Positions 31,124 to 41,313 of a stretch of DNA of 64,000 nt are shown piece after piece. The DNA is taken from NCBI GenBank assembly GCA_029238665.1, contig JAQWFQ010000011.1, positions 1 to 64,000 of the forward strand, read 5' to 3'. This stretch comes from Crocinitomicaceae bacterium. Lineage in GTDB: Bacteria > Bacteroidota > Bacteroidia > Flavobacteriales_D > Crocinitomicaceae. The translations under genes were made by a program, and so were the position numbers. The notes under the pieces were generated by a model, which was not told the DNA's origin, did not search any database, and was given only the letters and a program-made list of their open reading frames with translations. How positions within the stretch are numbered: the stretch's first letter is position 1; every line of letters begins with the position of its first letter.

Positions 31124-34100
31124 TTAGCCGAGTTTTTCCTTCCATTCAACTTGATTGCGATTCAAATGCATGAAGGTCTGTTTGTTATCTGGTTGAATAG
31201 GTACTTGTTTTCGCTTCCGTTTTATAGGATAGCGTTTATTTTTTTTTGTTCTAAAAATGTCTAAGAAATATTGGATAGCCTTAAAATCCTTTATGCTGTT
31301 GAACTCTTCCTGATAGTGTAATCCAGCCCCTTGTGTGAATGGACCTTGGTCTTGATCTTGAATGATGGATTTGTCATTAGACTCATTAAAGATGTTGATC
31401 CGAAAAGTACCACTTTCATTTAATAAATACTCAAGGTGAACATCGCCAATAATTGAATTTCCATCTTTTGAATCCTCTAGGGTTTGATTTTCAACTCCAA
31501 AGCTCCCAGATAATATTAGTCGATCATCTAAAAATCCTTTTGTTACTCCAAATTCATAGGTATTGTCTCCGGTTAGTCTATCAGAATCTAAGTTGACATT
31601 TAGCTTATAGTCTGTTGATACTTTCGATAGAAGTGCATTAATTTGATTGGTTACTAAGTTTAGGGCAGCACTTCCATCTGTCGATATATTTCCTGCCATT
31701 GGTTGAAATCGTTTCCAGAGTAATAGAGAGAAAAACTGTCTGTTTAATTCTGTTTTATCTGAATTTAGTTGCCTTAGAATGGATTTTTCTAAGTCTGATG
31801 CTCTTGGGGCTTGGATGTTAAAGTCGATAGCTGGTTTTAATAGAGATTCTTTTAAGTTCAAGTAACACAGTATTTCTTGTTGTGAATTACTGCCATTGTT
31901 TAATTGTGTTCCTTGAACTGTTGGGATTGTTGCATTTACACGGTAGTATGTCTTTAAGTTAAGAATAGCGTTGTATGGATCTCCTGACCAGCTAACACTC
32001 CCACCTTTTTCAATGTAGAATCGTTGCTTTAGAATACCCATAGAGAAATCATATACGCCATCTGTAACGGTATAGATTCCGTTCATTGTAATGTCGCCAA
32101 TGTTATTTACAGCTATGGCTAAATCGCACTGCCCATGGGCTGTAATTTCATCTTCTAATTCGTCATTAAATATTATTTTAACTTGTGCGTCAGGAGTAAC
32201 CTTGAAGTTTAAATCTAAGTCTACTCCTGTAAAATCAATTTTAGGTTTTGGTATATCTGCTTTTGTTTCATGATCAATAAAAACAATAAACGGTTCTTCA
32301 TTTTCAATTTCGCCAATCCCATACATTGGAATGTTAATTTTTGTTCCTTTTTTTGTTTCAAGGTCGACGGTTATTTCAAGGTTGTCTGTATACCCGAAAA
32401 TGTTAACCATTCCAGTCACATATCCTTTCCCGTAGTAAATGTCACCAGGCTTGTAGGTGGAGTTTAATACTAAAAACTGCTCTAGTGGTAACGCTTTCCA
32501 AGGCTGTAAAGGATCTTTGTTTATTGCATCATCCTCTAGGTCAAGATTTAAATCAAAGTTAAAATTGTTGAAATTATCATGATAAACAGCGCCTATCAAT
32601 TTTCCTGCGTTACCTTCTTCATCAAAGACAGGAATACCATTGATCAAGAAACTGTTATTGTCAACTTCAATAGGACCTTCCATGGCAAAGTGCGTACCTA
32701 ATAACTCAATTTTTGCAGACCCTGCCAAAAGAGAAACTGCCCCAGCAAGGTTTGGTTTATTGGGAGTTCCTGTAACATTTAGCTTACCTTGTAAAAGGCC
32801 TTTTATTTCAGAGACAACATTGGGGTCTAAAAAAGCATTTGTAAATTGAATGTCTGTTTGGTCAAAGACCAAGTTAAAATCTAAATTATTTTGTCTGAGA
32901 TAAGGGTAGTAATCTCCTGTAAAGTCAAATGTTTGGTTGGATTTGTATATTAAATCTCCTTGTAAGTTTAGACTTGATTTATCGGGCACCCAACGGGACT
33001 GTACATTTACGTCACCGACAAGTTGGTTTTTTAGTACCAAGTGTTTTATATCTGTATAGCCGACATATTGAAAGTTTTTAGCAGGACTTGATATTGAGCC
33101 GATGGCGTTTAATGTTCCCTCCAACGGAGTTTTTGAGATGAAGTTAGATACTTCTGATAGGTTAAAGTTTTGGATGTTAAAACTTAACTTATGCTTTTCT
33201 AAATCGGATAAATAACCATCAGCAGAGATTGACTGATTGCCTCTTTTTAATAAAAAAGATTCGATGTGAATGGTGTCACTATTGAACGTAAATTTTGACG
33301 TATTTTCAATGTGCCACCTGTTGTCATTGATTTGAAAGTATGATGTGTCTAGATTTACTTTGTAGTGTTTTGAGTCAACGAATAGGGTTGACCATTTAAT
33401 TAATGAAGGTGTACTTGATGGAGTTCCCCATGAAAGGTTCGATGAAAGCTGATCGTTTGCACCTGAAATATTGAAATTTAATAAGTCAAAATTCAAGGAG
33501 TCTTTATACTGAACCTTTTCTGTTTGAAAGTTAAGGGAGATATCTTTTTTATCCATGTATTGTTGGAAATTGATATCGTAAGAATGTAGGTCGCCATAGC
33601 TAATAGAGTCCGATATTATTTTGGTCAAAAAGTTTGACGATTCTTCGTAGTAGTGTCCTGAAAAGGATGTTCCAGGAGAGATGTGTAATTCAGGAGAAAA
33701 AATAGCTAAGAGATCTTCTGTTTGACCAAGTGTTACGTCAAACTCAAAGTGATCACGTTTTGTATGATTTTTTCGTTGATCTTCAGTTTTAAACAGTGCA
33801 GGAAATGTACTGTTAAATTGGTGGTAAAAGTCACTAGCAATATTGTTTAGATTAACTTTACCTGTAACACTAACCTGTGCAAGATCACTTGAAATTGTAA
33901 GCTGGTCTTTAAGCTTTCCTCGCTCAAGATTTATATTCATAGCTGGAACATTCAATTTCTTTGTCCCTTCAGTCAACGTAAATTCATCCATGATGACTGA
34001 ACCTCTAAAATTAGTTGGGTTATTACCCCGAATATCAATTTTAAAATGAGATGAAATACTTGAGTTTTTAGGGTAGATGTTTAGTTGGTTAAGTAGAGCG

Positions 34101-35719
34101 TTGGTAACATCAACTTCAAATTTCAAGTGCAGTTCATCTTTAAAATTGACGCTTCCTCTGTATGCAATTTCAGCATTGTCATCCTTTACATCAATTTTCC
34201 CGGTAAATTGCTTGTCAATTAAAGCACCTTCGATAATTTCAATTTGACTGTACGGGTAGTCTAGATAGTCAAAACGATTGACCTTACCCTCCAGCGAAGT
34301 GAACGCAACCTCATTAATATCGCTAGCTTCTCCAGATAAGAAAAAGATACCATCTATTAAACCGAGGTTTTTATTGTCCAATAACGTACCTAAATCAAAG
34401 TTTTCAATTTTAACGTCATATTCAGTAGCCCTTGAACGTTGGAAAGTGTAGGAATCATTCTCGTTATTTTGTGTAAACATGATGCCATTGTCTACTCGAA
34501 CATTTCCCAGCTGGGTTTTAATGTTTTTGGCAGCAATTACAAATTGAGAATAAAAGCCATCCAATTGAAGCTCTGTAGCATCAATGTATTGAAGTCGGCT
34601 AACTAATGGGTCAATTTTTAAGTGAGTTGCTTTAAAAGAATTTGGTAGCTTAATTGACTTTAACTCATGCATATCAATGTGTGCATAATCAATTCGCTCT
34701 TGAAAAAATGCTCTTTTTGGATCTCGATAATCGGGTAGGTTTAATGTTCCTTTAATGTGTGTGTTGTTCAATAATTTCAAGTCAAAGTCCGCTAATCTTA
34801 GTTGTTTTACTTCTTTTTGAATTGAAGTAGTTAACTGAATGGTGTCACTCATTCCTTCTAAAACAGGAGCAAACAATGCAATTTCAGAAAGATCTAAAAC
34901 ACTCTTGTCAATACGCGCATCAAATTGAATACGATCTACAAAATAGTAGAAGTCTTCGAGCCCTGTAGATCGCATGTCGAATTTTTCAGCTTCAATGTGA
35001 GAGGATTCGGAGCTTAAAAAAAGGTTTTTAAGGAAGACTCCATTATGAGATACAGTTGCTCTCGTGTTTAGATCATTTAAAATGAAACCTGATTTTTCTG
35101 TAAATCGAAAGTCTTTAATGTCAGCTGAGTAACTGCCTTTATTAAGGTTGAGCTGGGTTATTTTACCATTAATTTTCTTTGTATCTAAGTGAAAATAATC
35201 AATGCCTGAAGCGGAGCGTTCTTTTCGATAGTCGTCGTATTTAAAACGTGTGTTGTTCAAGTTTAAATTAGCAATTGTGATTTTTGGCTGTTTCCTTTTG
35301 CTTGGTTTTGAGGCAGTAAAATAATTGGTTAAAAAGCGATGGTTGAATTTCCCTTTTTTATCACGTTGTATATGGATAACTCCATCTTCTAAGTCAACCG
35401 TTTCTATGTTGAATATTAATTTTGATATGTTGTAGTCGGCTAGTGAAATATAGATCGTTTTTGCATAAAATAAGGTGTCTTGCTTGGTGTCAGTTAATAG
35501 CATGCCGTCTAGTGCAATTTCATCAAGTGAAGGTATCGTTAATGCTTTAATTGAAACGGTTGCTTTTAACTCCTTGGAGAGTTTAGAGGCAACTTGAGTT
35601 GCTAAAAATGTTTGTATCGGAGTGGTGCGTATAGCAAAACAAAATAAAATGACAAAAATTAGTGTCCACTCTAAGATTCCTCCTAGGCTCTTTCCTAATA
35701 TTTTGAGTAATTTTGTCAT
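31124..35719 (-). CDS. TamB-like translocation/assembly module protein
   Basis: A 1531-residue protein with a single membrane anchor at about residues 13-30 (GILEWTLIFVILFCFAIR). A very long beta-rich body of repeating strands follows, as in the AsmA/TamB group that bridges the inner and outer membranes. The C-terminal TamB (DUF490) domain lies at about 1080-1480 with GVYDFSMGILKQRFYIEKGG and YDPYNAILNL-type strands; LTGDNTYEFGVTKGFLDDRLILSG is typical of its end. Such proteins take part in lipid transport or outer-membrane protein assembly. It is divergent from tsaD, with 20 bp between the likely starts. Confidence 0.88.
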   Translation of the reverse strand: MTKLLKILGKSLGGILEWTLIFVILFCFAIRTTPIQTFLATQVASKLSKELKATVSIKALTIPSLDEIALDGMLLTDTKQDTLFYAKTIYISLADYNISKLIFNIETVDLEDGVIHIQRDKKGKFNHRFLTNYFTASKPSKRKQPKITIANLNLNNTRFKYDDYRKERSASGIDYFHLDTKKINGKITQLNLNKGSYSADIKDFRFTEKSGFILNDLNTRATVSHNGVFLKNLFLSSESSHIEAEKFDMRSTGLEDFYYFVDRIQFDARIDKSVLDLSEIALFAPVLEGMSDTIQLTTSIQKEVKQLRLADFDLKLLNNTHIKGTLNLPDYRDPKRAFFQERIDYAHIDMHELKSIKLPNSFKATHLKIDPLVSRLQYIDATELQLDGFYSQFVIAAKNIKTQLGNVRVDNGIMFTQNNENDSYTFQRSRATEYDVKIENFDLGTLLDNKNLGLIDGIFFLSGEASDINEVAFTSLEGKVNRFDYLDYPYSQIEIIEGALIDKQFTGKIDVKDDNAEIAYRGSVNFKDELHLKFEVDVTNALLNQLNIYPKNSSISSHFKIDIRGNNPTNFRGSVIMDEFTLTEGTKKLNVPAMNINLERGKLKDQLTISSDLAQVSVTGKVNLNNIASDFYHQFNSTFPALFKTEDQRKNHTKRDHFEFDVTLGQTEDLLAIFSPELHISPGTSFSGHYYEESSNFLTKIISDSISYGDLHSYDINFQQYMDKKDISLNFQTEKVQYKDSLNFDLLNFNISGANDQLSSNLSWGTPSSTPSLIKWSTLFVDSKHYKVNLDTSYFQINDNRWHIENTSKFTFNSDTIHIESFLLKRGNQSISADGYLSDLEKHKLSFNIQNFNLSEVSNFISKTPLEGTLNAIGSISSPAKNFQYVGYTDIKHLVLKNQLVGDVNVQSRWVPDKSSLNLQGDLIYKSNQTFDFTGDYYPYLRQNNLDFNLVFDQTDIQFTNAFLDPNVVSEIKGLLQGKLNVTGTPNKPNLAGAVSLLAGSAKIELLGTHFAMEGPIEVDNNSFLINGIPVFDEEGNAGKLIGAVYHDNFNNFNFDLNLDLEDDAINKDPLQPWKALPLEQFLVLNSTYKPGDIYYGKGYVTGMVNIFGYTDNLEITVDLETKKGTKINIPMYGIGEIENEEPFIVFIDHETKADIPKPKIDFTGVDLDLNFKVTPDAQVKIIFNDELEDEITAHGQCDLAIAVNNIGDITMNGIYTVTDGVYDFSMGILKQRFYIEKGGSVSWSGDPYNAILNLKTYYRVNATIPTVQGTQLNNGSNSQQEILCYLNLKESLLKPAIDFNIQAPRASDLEKSILRQLNSDKTELNRQFFSLLLWKRFQPMAGNISTDGSAALNLVTNQINALLSKVSTDYKLNVNLDSDRLTGDNTYEFGVTKGFLDDRLILSGSFGVENQTLEDSKDGNSIIGDVHLEYLLNESGTFRINIFNESNDKSIIQDQDQGPFTQGAGLHYQEEFNSIKDFKAIQYFLDIFRTKKNKRYPIKRKRKQVPIQPDNKQTFMHLNRNQVEWKEKLG

Positions 35720-35739
35720 TTGTTACAAACTTAAACATT

Positions 35740-36783
35740 GTGGGCCAAAAACAGACTATCATTCTTGCGATTGAATCATCTTGTGACGATACATCAGCTG
35801 CAGTGCTCAAAAATGACGCCGTTTTATCAAATTTGATAGCAGGACAGTCTGTTCATAGTGAATATGGAGGTGTTGTTCCGGAATTAGCGAGTAGAGCTCA
35901 CCTACAAAACATTGTGCCTGTTGTTGATGGGGCAATTAAAAAAGCAGGAATTACCAAAGATGAAATTGATGCAATTGCATTTACGAAAGGACCAGGCTTA
36001 TTGGGTTCCTTAGTTGTTGGGACGTCTTTCGCTAAATCAATGTCACTGGCGTTAGACATACCATTAATAGACGTAAATCACATGTATGGTCACGTGTTGG
36101 CACATTTTATTGACGATGCAGGAAGTGACAAACCAGAGTTTCCATTTTTATGCCTTACAGTTTCGGGAGGGCACACGCAAATTGTTTTGGTGAGAAGTCC
36201 TTTAGATATGGAAGTTATAGGTACTACAATAGACGATGCTGCAGGAGAAGCTTTTGATAAAAGTGCCAAGGTTGTTGGTTTTGATTACCCAGGAGGCCCT
36301 CTAATTGACAAACATGCTCAAAATGGAGATAAAAAAGCATTTCAGTTTGCCAAACCAAGAGTAGATGGATTCAATTATAGCTTTAGTGGTTTAAAAACAT
36401 CAATTTTATATTTCATTCAAAAACAGGAAAGAGAGAACCCTCAATTTATTTCAGAAAATTTAAATGATTTATGCGCATCGATACAGCATTCAATCATTGA
36501 AACCTTAATGAAACAGCTTGTAAAAGCAGCAGACCATCACGGAATCAATAATATAGCGATTGCTGGAGGGGTTTCTGCCAATAGTGGTTTAAGGGCTAGA
36601 ATTAAAGAGTTGGGGAATAGTAAGGGTTGGAAAACCTTTATACCAAAGTTTGAGTACTGTACTGATAATGCCGCAATGATTGCAATTACAGCAAGATTTA
36701 TGTTTGATGAAGGGTTGTTTACAGATCAAACAGTATCAGCAAAAGCGCGCGTTCCATTTAATCCGAATGGTGTTAAGTCATAA
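35740..36783 (+). CDS. tsaD: tRNA N6-adenosine threonylcarbamoyltransferase
   Basis: A 347-residue TsaD/Kae1 protein that transfers the threonylcarbamoyl group to A37 of ANN-decoding tRNAs. It opens near IILAIESSCDDTSAAV, carries the metal ligands His114 and His118 in VNHMYGHVLAH, the loop TVSGGHTQIVLV and the nucleotide region AIAGGVSANSGLRARI; the late EYCTDNAAMIA supplies the third metal ligand Asp. No ATG fits the family start. GTG at 35740 is chosen; an in-frame TTG at 35713 would overlap the start of the TamB-like gene. Partners tsaB, tsaE and tsaC are not in this window. Confidence 0.93.
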   Translation: MGQKQTIILAIESSCDDTSAAVLKNDAVLSNLIAGQSVHSEYGGVVPELASRAHLQNIVPVVDGAIKKAGITKDEIDAIAFTKGPGLLGSLVVGTSFAKSMSLALDIPLIDVNHMYGHVLAHFIDDAGSDKPEFPFLCLTVSGGHTQIVLVRSPLDMEVIGTTIDDAAGEAFDKSAKVVGFDYPGGPLIDKHAQNGDKKAFQFAKPRVDGFNYSFSGLKTSILYFIQKQERENPQFISENLNDLCASIQHSIIETLMKQLVKAADHHGINNIAIAGGVSANSGLRARIKELGNSKGWKTFIPKFEYCTDNAAMIAITARFMFDEGLFTDQTVSAKARVPFNPNGVKS

Positions 36784-36928
36784 GTTTATCAGGGGTAATT
36801 ATTAATGTGATTTTATTTTGGGAATACAAGGATGATTTGAATTGTCTTGCTGTTTATTAATTCCGAATGTGTAGATTTGAATTAAGAAATTAAGTGAAAT
36901 GCACAAAGCGTTATTTAAGATGTATTAT

Positions 36929-39022
36929 ATGAAAAGTAAGTTAACATTATTAGTTGCATCGTTGCTGTTTATTATAGCCCCGATATTTGTTCAAAATGCT
37001 TCGGCACAACTCGAGTTTCCTGAAGATAAAGTTAGCTGGAATTTTTCTATTGAACAGCACGGAGATGAAGCAACTCTTGTTGGTAAAATAACCATGCTTG
37101 AGCACTGGCATATTTATGCCGTTCACTTACCGGATGGGGTTTTTACATTGCCGACAGAGCTGGTTCTTGACCCAAGTTCTGCGTACAGAAAAAATGGAAA
37201 GGTTACGGAACCAAAACCCCATTTTGAACATGATGAAATGGCTGATGAAGATTTGTATTACCATTCAAACACGATTTTTTTAAAACAAAAAATAAAAATC
37301 ACATCAACAAAAGATTTTAAATTAACTGGAAAATTTGGTTTTCAAACATGCGATAGCACACATTGTTTACCTCCTTTTGAAACAGGTTTCTCTGTAAACG
37401 TTAAAGGCGTAAATCCAGAAGCTAAGCCAGCTCCAATAGATGAGTTGAATGTCCCGATTGAAAGTAGTGCTGTTACTCCTCAAGTAGAGATTTCAGTACC
37501 AAGTTCTGAAGTTGAAACGAACAAAGAAACATCCAGCTCTAAGGACTTAGAGGAAGATACTCCTGTTAATAATGACACGGACAACATGTCGGTGTGGGCT
37601 ATTTTTGCACTTTCATTTGCAAGTGGGTTAGCAGCGTTGTTGACACCGTGTGTTTTCCCAATGATTCCAATGACAGTAAGTTTCTTTACGAAACAAAGTA
37701 AAACAAGAGCTAAAGGGATTCAGAACGCAGTGATATATGCGATATCCATTATTGCAATTTACATTCTTTTAGGAACGGTTGTTACGGCTATTTTTGGCGC
37801 AGAAGTTCTCAATGAAATGTCAACCAACCCTTGGTTCAATATTGTATTTTTTGTACTACTGGTTGTCTTTGCTATTTCATTCATGGGTGCGTTTGAAATT
37901 AGAATGCCAAACTCTTGGGTAAACAAAGCGGATAGTAAAGCAGATAAAGGAGGTTTAATAGGAATTTTCTTTATGGCACTTGTACTTGCATTGGTTTCTT
38001 TTTCGTGCACTGGACCAATTGTAGGAACCTTGCTGGTTAAGGCAGCTGAATCGGGAGGAATGACCCCAATCATTGGTATGTTTGGTTTTTCATTAGCATT
38101 GGCTCTACCATTTGCGTTGTTTGCAGCATTTCCGGGGTGGATGAATTCATTGCCACAGTCTGGTGGGTGGTTAAATACAGTCAAAGTTGTTTTAGGGTTT
38201 TTAGAATTGGCGTTGGCATTTAAGTTTTTATCAAATGCAGATTTAGCGTGGCAGTCTCACTTGTTAGAGCGCGAGGTTTTCTTAGCAATTTGGATAGCCG
38301 TATTTACTGTTCTAGCGCTATACCTTTTTGGTAAGGTTATTTTACCACACGACAGTCCAATTGAACGCTTGTCGGTTGGAAGAGCATTGTTTGGGACGTT
38401 TGTATTGGCTTTCGTTGTTTATATGATACCAGGTTTGTGGGGTGCGCCTTTAAAATTAATTAACGCGTTTCCTCCTCCAAGTACTTATGCTGAATCTCCA
38501 AGAGGCTTTGGAGGTGGTGGAACCGCTACTGAGGCTCATGGCCCAGAAGGAACACACCTGGCAACAGCAAGAGGATTATATGTGTTTCATGATTATGATA
38601 AAGCACAAGCGTATGCAAAAAAGGTTAATAAGCCCCTGTTTGTTGACTTTACAGGTTGGAACTGTGTGAATTGTCGAAAGATGGAAGAAGGGGTATGGGT
38701 CGAAGATGGTGTTTTTGAATCATTAAGGGATGATGTTGTTGTTGTTTCTTTGTATGTTGATGAAAGAACAGACTTACCAAAATCTGAACAAAAGAAAGGG
38801 GTTAAAGTTGGTGATCGAACAAGAGATATGATTACAGTAGGAGACAAGTGGATGATTAAGCAAATTACAGAATACAACATTGCAGCTCAACCCTATTATG
38901 TAATGCAAACTCCAGAAGGTGAAGATTTATCTAATGGGTCTGCCGATTTTCAAAACCATTCTGATCCAGTCATGTTTAAAAAATGGATGGAAAAAGGTTT
39001 GAATGAGTTTTCGAAAAAGTAA
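36929..39022 (+). CDS. dsbD: DsbD-like thiol:disulfide reductase
   Basis: A membrane protein of about 697 residues that carries electrons from cytoplasmic thioredoxin to the periplasm. It has a signal peptide (KLTLLVASLLFIIAPIF). The N-terminal DsbC/D-like domain has a Cys pair in TCDSTHC (about residue 139). A DsbD transmembrane domain follows, with LLTPCVFPMIPMTV and SFSCTGPIVGTLL (the paired membrane cysteines). The C-terminal thioredoxin-like domain has the redox site FVDFTGWNCVNCRKME. Start at Met 36929 is chosen by the signal peptide; the frame opens 10 codons earlier at 36899. It stands alone before recG. Confidence 0.92.
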   Translation: MKSKLTLLVASLLFIIAPIFVQNASAQLEFPEDKVSWNFSIEQHGDEATLVGKITMLEHWHIYAVHLPDGVFTLPTELVLDPSSAYRKNGKVTEPKPHFEHDEMADEDLYYHSNTIFLKQKIKITSTKDFKLTGKFGFQTCDSTHCLPPFETGFSVNVKGVNPEAKPAPIDELNVPIESSAVTPQVEISVPSSEVETNKETSSSKDLEEDTPVNNDTDNMSVWAIFALSFASGLAALLTPCVFPMIPMTVSFFTKQSKTRAKGIQNAVIYAISIIAIYILLGTVVTAIFGAEVLNEMSTNPWFNIVFFVLLVVFAISFMGAFEIRMPNSWVNKADSKADKGGLIGIFFMALVLALVSFSCTGPIVGTLLVKAAESGGMTPIIGMFGFSLALALPFALFAAFPGWMNSLPQSGGWLNTVKVVLGFLELALAFKFLSNADLAWQSHLLEREVFLAIWIAVFTVLALYLFGKVILPHDSPIERLSVGRALFGTFVLAFVVYMIPGLWGAPLKLINAFPPPSTYAESPRGFGGGGTATEAHGPEGTHLATARGLYVFHDYDKAQAYAKKVNKPLFVDFTGWNCVNCRKMEEGVWVEDGVFESLRDDVVVVSLYVDERTDLPKSEQKKGVKVGDRTRDMITVGDKWMIKQITEYNIAAQPYYVMQTPEGEDLSNGSADFQNHSDPVMFKKWMEKGLNEFSKK

Positions 39023-39044
39023 TTTCAAATCAAATTTTAGAATT

Positions 39045-39075
39045 AAATCCTCCGTTACAACGGGGGATTTTTTTT
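39045..39075 (+). terminator. Terminator of the dsbD-like gene
   Basis: AATCCTCCGTT and ACGGGGGATT form a stem around ACA, followed by T8. It is 22 bp beyond the dsbD stop. Confidence 0.9.
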
Positions 39076-39088
39076 AGCTTTACTTATT

Positions 39089-41182
39089 ATGAACAACTTC
39101 CTTATAACCCCAATCGAATACTTGAAAGGTGTTGGGCCTCAGAAAGCTGAGCTGCTTAAAAAGGAAGTTGGAATATTTACCTTTGGGGACCTTATTGAGT
39201 ATTATCCTTTTCGTTATGTGGATAGGTCTAAATTCCACAAAATCAGTGATTTGCTTAATGTTGAAGGAGGGGTTCAGATCAAAGGTCAGATTGTAGGGAT
39301 TCTTGAGTCAGGTTCTGGTAGAGCTAAGCGACTTACCGCAAAATTTCAAGATGATACTGGAGTAATTGACTTGGTATGGTTTAAAGGTGCGAGTTGGGTT
39401 AAGAATACGTTAAAAATAAATACACCGATTCAAGTTTATGGAAAGCCAACACAGTTTAATGGGCGTTGGAATATAGCCCACCCTGAAATATCGACTACGC
39501 TACAGCAGCATGAAGTTGGATATCAACCTGTTTATTCTAGTACAGAAAAATTAAATGCTAGAGGGTTAAATTCTAAAGGAATTGAACAGCTTGTTAAGGC
39601 TGTTTTAGATGAGTTAAGCGGTCAGGTTGAAGAGCCTTTTTCAAGTGAAATTTGTAGGGAGTATAGGTTAATAGGAAGGGAAAAAGCTATTCGGTTAATT
39701 CATAATCCAAAAACGGAGCTGGATGCTCAGCAAGCTCGATTTAGATTGAAGTTTGAGGAGTTGTTTTTTCTTCAAATGGAGTTACTTGTACGAAAGAAAA
39801 TTACACTTCAAAAATCCCAAGGGTATACCATGTCAGAAGTGGGAAATACTTTTAATACATTCTACAAAAATCACATTCCGTTTGAATTAACGAATGCACA
39901 GAAAAGGGTGTTGAAGGAGATTCGAAAAAATTTAAATACGGGCCATCATATGAACCGGTTACTCCAAGGAGATGTAGGTTCTGGGAAAACCTTAGTGGCA
40001 CTGTTGTCGATGCTTCTTGTTATTGACAATGGATATCAAGCTGCAATTATTGCCCCAACAGAAATTTTAGCGATCCAGCACTACGAATCAATTTCTGAAT
40101 TGTTAGCCCCAATGAATTTAACAGTGAGCTTACTTACGGGTTCTACAAAGAAGAAGGATAGGGTTCCGCTTCATGAAAAATTAATGCGTGGGGACATCGA
40201 TGTACTGGTAGGAACTCACGCGCTGTTAGAAGATCCTGTTAAGTTTAAAAATTTAGGTCTAGTTGTTATTGATGAACAACACAGGTTTGGTGTGGCACAA
40301 CGTTCAAAAATGTGGAAAAAAAATAATTTAGCACCACATGTCTTAATTATGACCGCAACTCCAATTCCAAGAACTTTAGCAATGACGTTTTATGGTGACC
40401 TTGAGGTTTCTGTAATTGATGAGCTGCCTCCAGGTAGGAAACCAATTCAAACAATTCACAAGTATGATGCTGGACGTTTAGCCGTGTTTGGCTTGATTAG
40501 GGATGAGGTAGCAAAAGGCAGGCAGGTTTATTTTGTATATCCTTTGATTAAAGAATCTGAAAAATTAGATTTTAATAATTTACTTGATGGTTTTGAGGCA
40601 ATAACACGAAGTTTTCCAATGCCTGATTATAACTTGAGTATTGTTCACGGTCAAATGAAGGCAGAAGACAAAGCCTTTGAAATGAATCGATTCATTAAAG
40701 GTGAAACGCAAATAATGGTCGCAACAACCGTTATTGAGGTAGGGGTTAATGTTCCAAATGCATCTGTTATGGTTATTGAAAGTGCCGAGCGCTTTGGTTT
40801 ATCTCAGTTGCATCAATTGAGGGGAAGGGTAGGACGAGGTGCTGAAAAATCCTATTGTATTTTAATGACCGGAGATAAGATTTCAAAGGACAGTCAGAAA
40901 CGTATGAAAACAATGGTCAGTACAAATGATGGCTTTGAAATAGCAGAAGTTGACTTGCAGTTAAGGGGGCCTGGCGATTTACTCGGAACCCAACAAAGTG
41001 GATTGTTGGATTTGAAAATTGCTAATTTATCTAAAGATGCTCAGGTTGTGGCAATGGCAAGGGATGTTGCTAAAGAATTATTGGTTAAAGATCCTACCAT
41101 CGAATTGGATGCGCACAAAATGATTCGCTCTAGGTTGCAAGAAATGTTGAAGTCTAGACCTAATTGGGGGCGGATAGCTTAA
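39089..41182 (+). CDS. recG: ATP-dependent DNA helicase RecG
   Basis: A 697-residue helicase that remodels stalled replication forks and branched DNA. The N-terminal wedge domain (about 1-200) contains LKGVGPQKAELLKKEVG and PFRYVDRSKF. The helicase core has Walker A LLQGDVGSGKTLVALL, Walker B VIDEQHRFGV (DEQH), motif III MTATPIPRTLAMT, and motif VI LHQLRGRVGRG, with the C-terminal DLQLRGPGDLLGTQQSG diagnostic of RecG. Length and order are normal. It is the only gene on its transcript by position. Confidence 0.97.
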   Translation: MNNFLITPIEYLKGVGPQKAELLKKEVGIFTFGDLIEYYPFRYVDRSKFHKISDLLNVEGGVQIKGQIVGILESGSGRAKRLTAKFQDDTGVIDLVWFKGASWVKNTLKINTPIQVYGKPTQFNGRWNIAHPEISTTLQQHEVGYQPVYSSTEKLNARGLNSKGIEQLVKAVLDELSGQVEEPFSSEICREYRLIGREKAIRLIHNPKTELDAQQARFRLKFEELFFLQMELLVRKKITLQKSQGYTMSEVGNTFNTFYKNHIPFELTNAQKRVLKEIRKNLNTGHHMNRLLQGDVGSGKTLVALLSMLLVIDNGYQAAIIAPTEILAIQHYESISELLAPMNLTVSLLTGSTKKKDRVPLHEKLMRGDIDVLVGTHALLEDPVKFKNLGLVVIDEQHRFGVAQRSKMWKKNNLAPHVLIMTATPIPRTLAMTFYGDLEVSVIDELPPGRKPIQTIHKYDAGRLAVFGLIRDEVAKGRQVYFVYPLIKESEKLDFNNLLDGFEAITRSFPMPDYNLSIVHGQMKAEDKAFEMNRFIKGETQIMVATTVIEVGVNVPNASVMVIESAERFGLSQLHQLRGRVGRGAEKSYCILMTGDKISKDSQKRMKTMVSTNDGFEIAEVDLQLRGPGDLLGTQQSGLLDLKIANLSKDAQVVAMARDVAKELLVKDPTIELDAHKMIRSRLQEMLKSRPNWGRIA

Positions 41183-41313
41183 TTATGAATGTTTATTCAA
41201 CCTTAATTTATTCAGTTAAAATCAATATCTTACCGATAAAAATGAATTTGATTTAGGGAATCAATTTTTAAGTTTGTCGTATTGAACCCTGAATCCTTAA
41301 AAGAATCAACTAG

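Noticed and set aside
37759-38184. 141-codon minus-strand open frame inside the dsbD-like gene.
   Set aside because: It is the antisense of membrane-domain codons, with no start context and no recognisable protein features.
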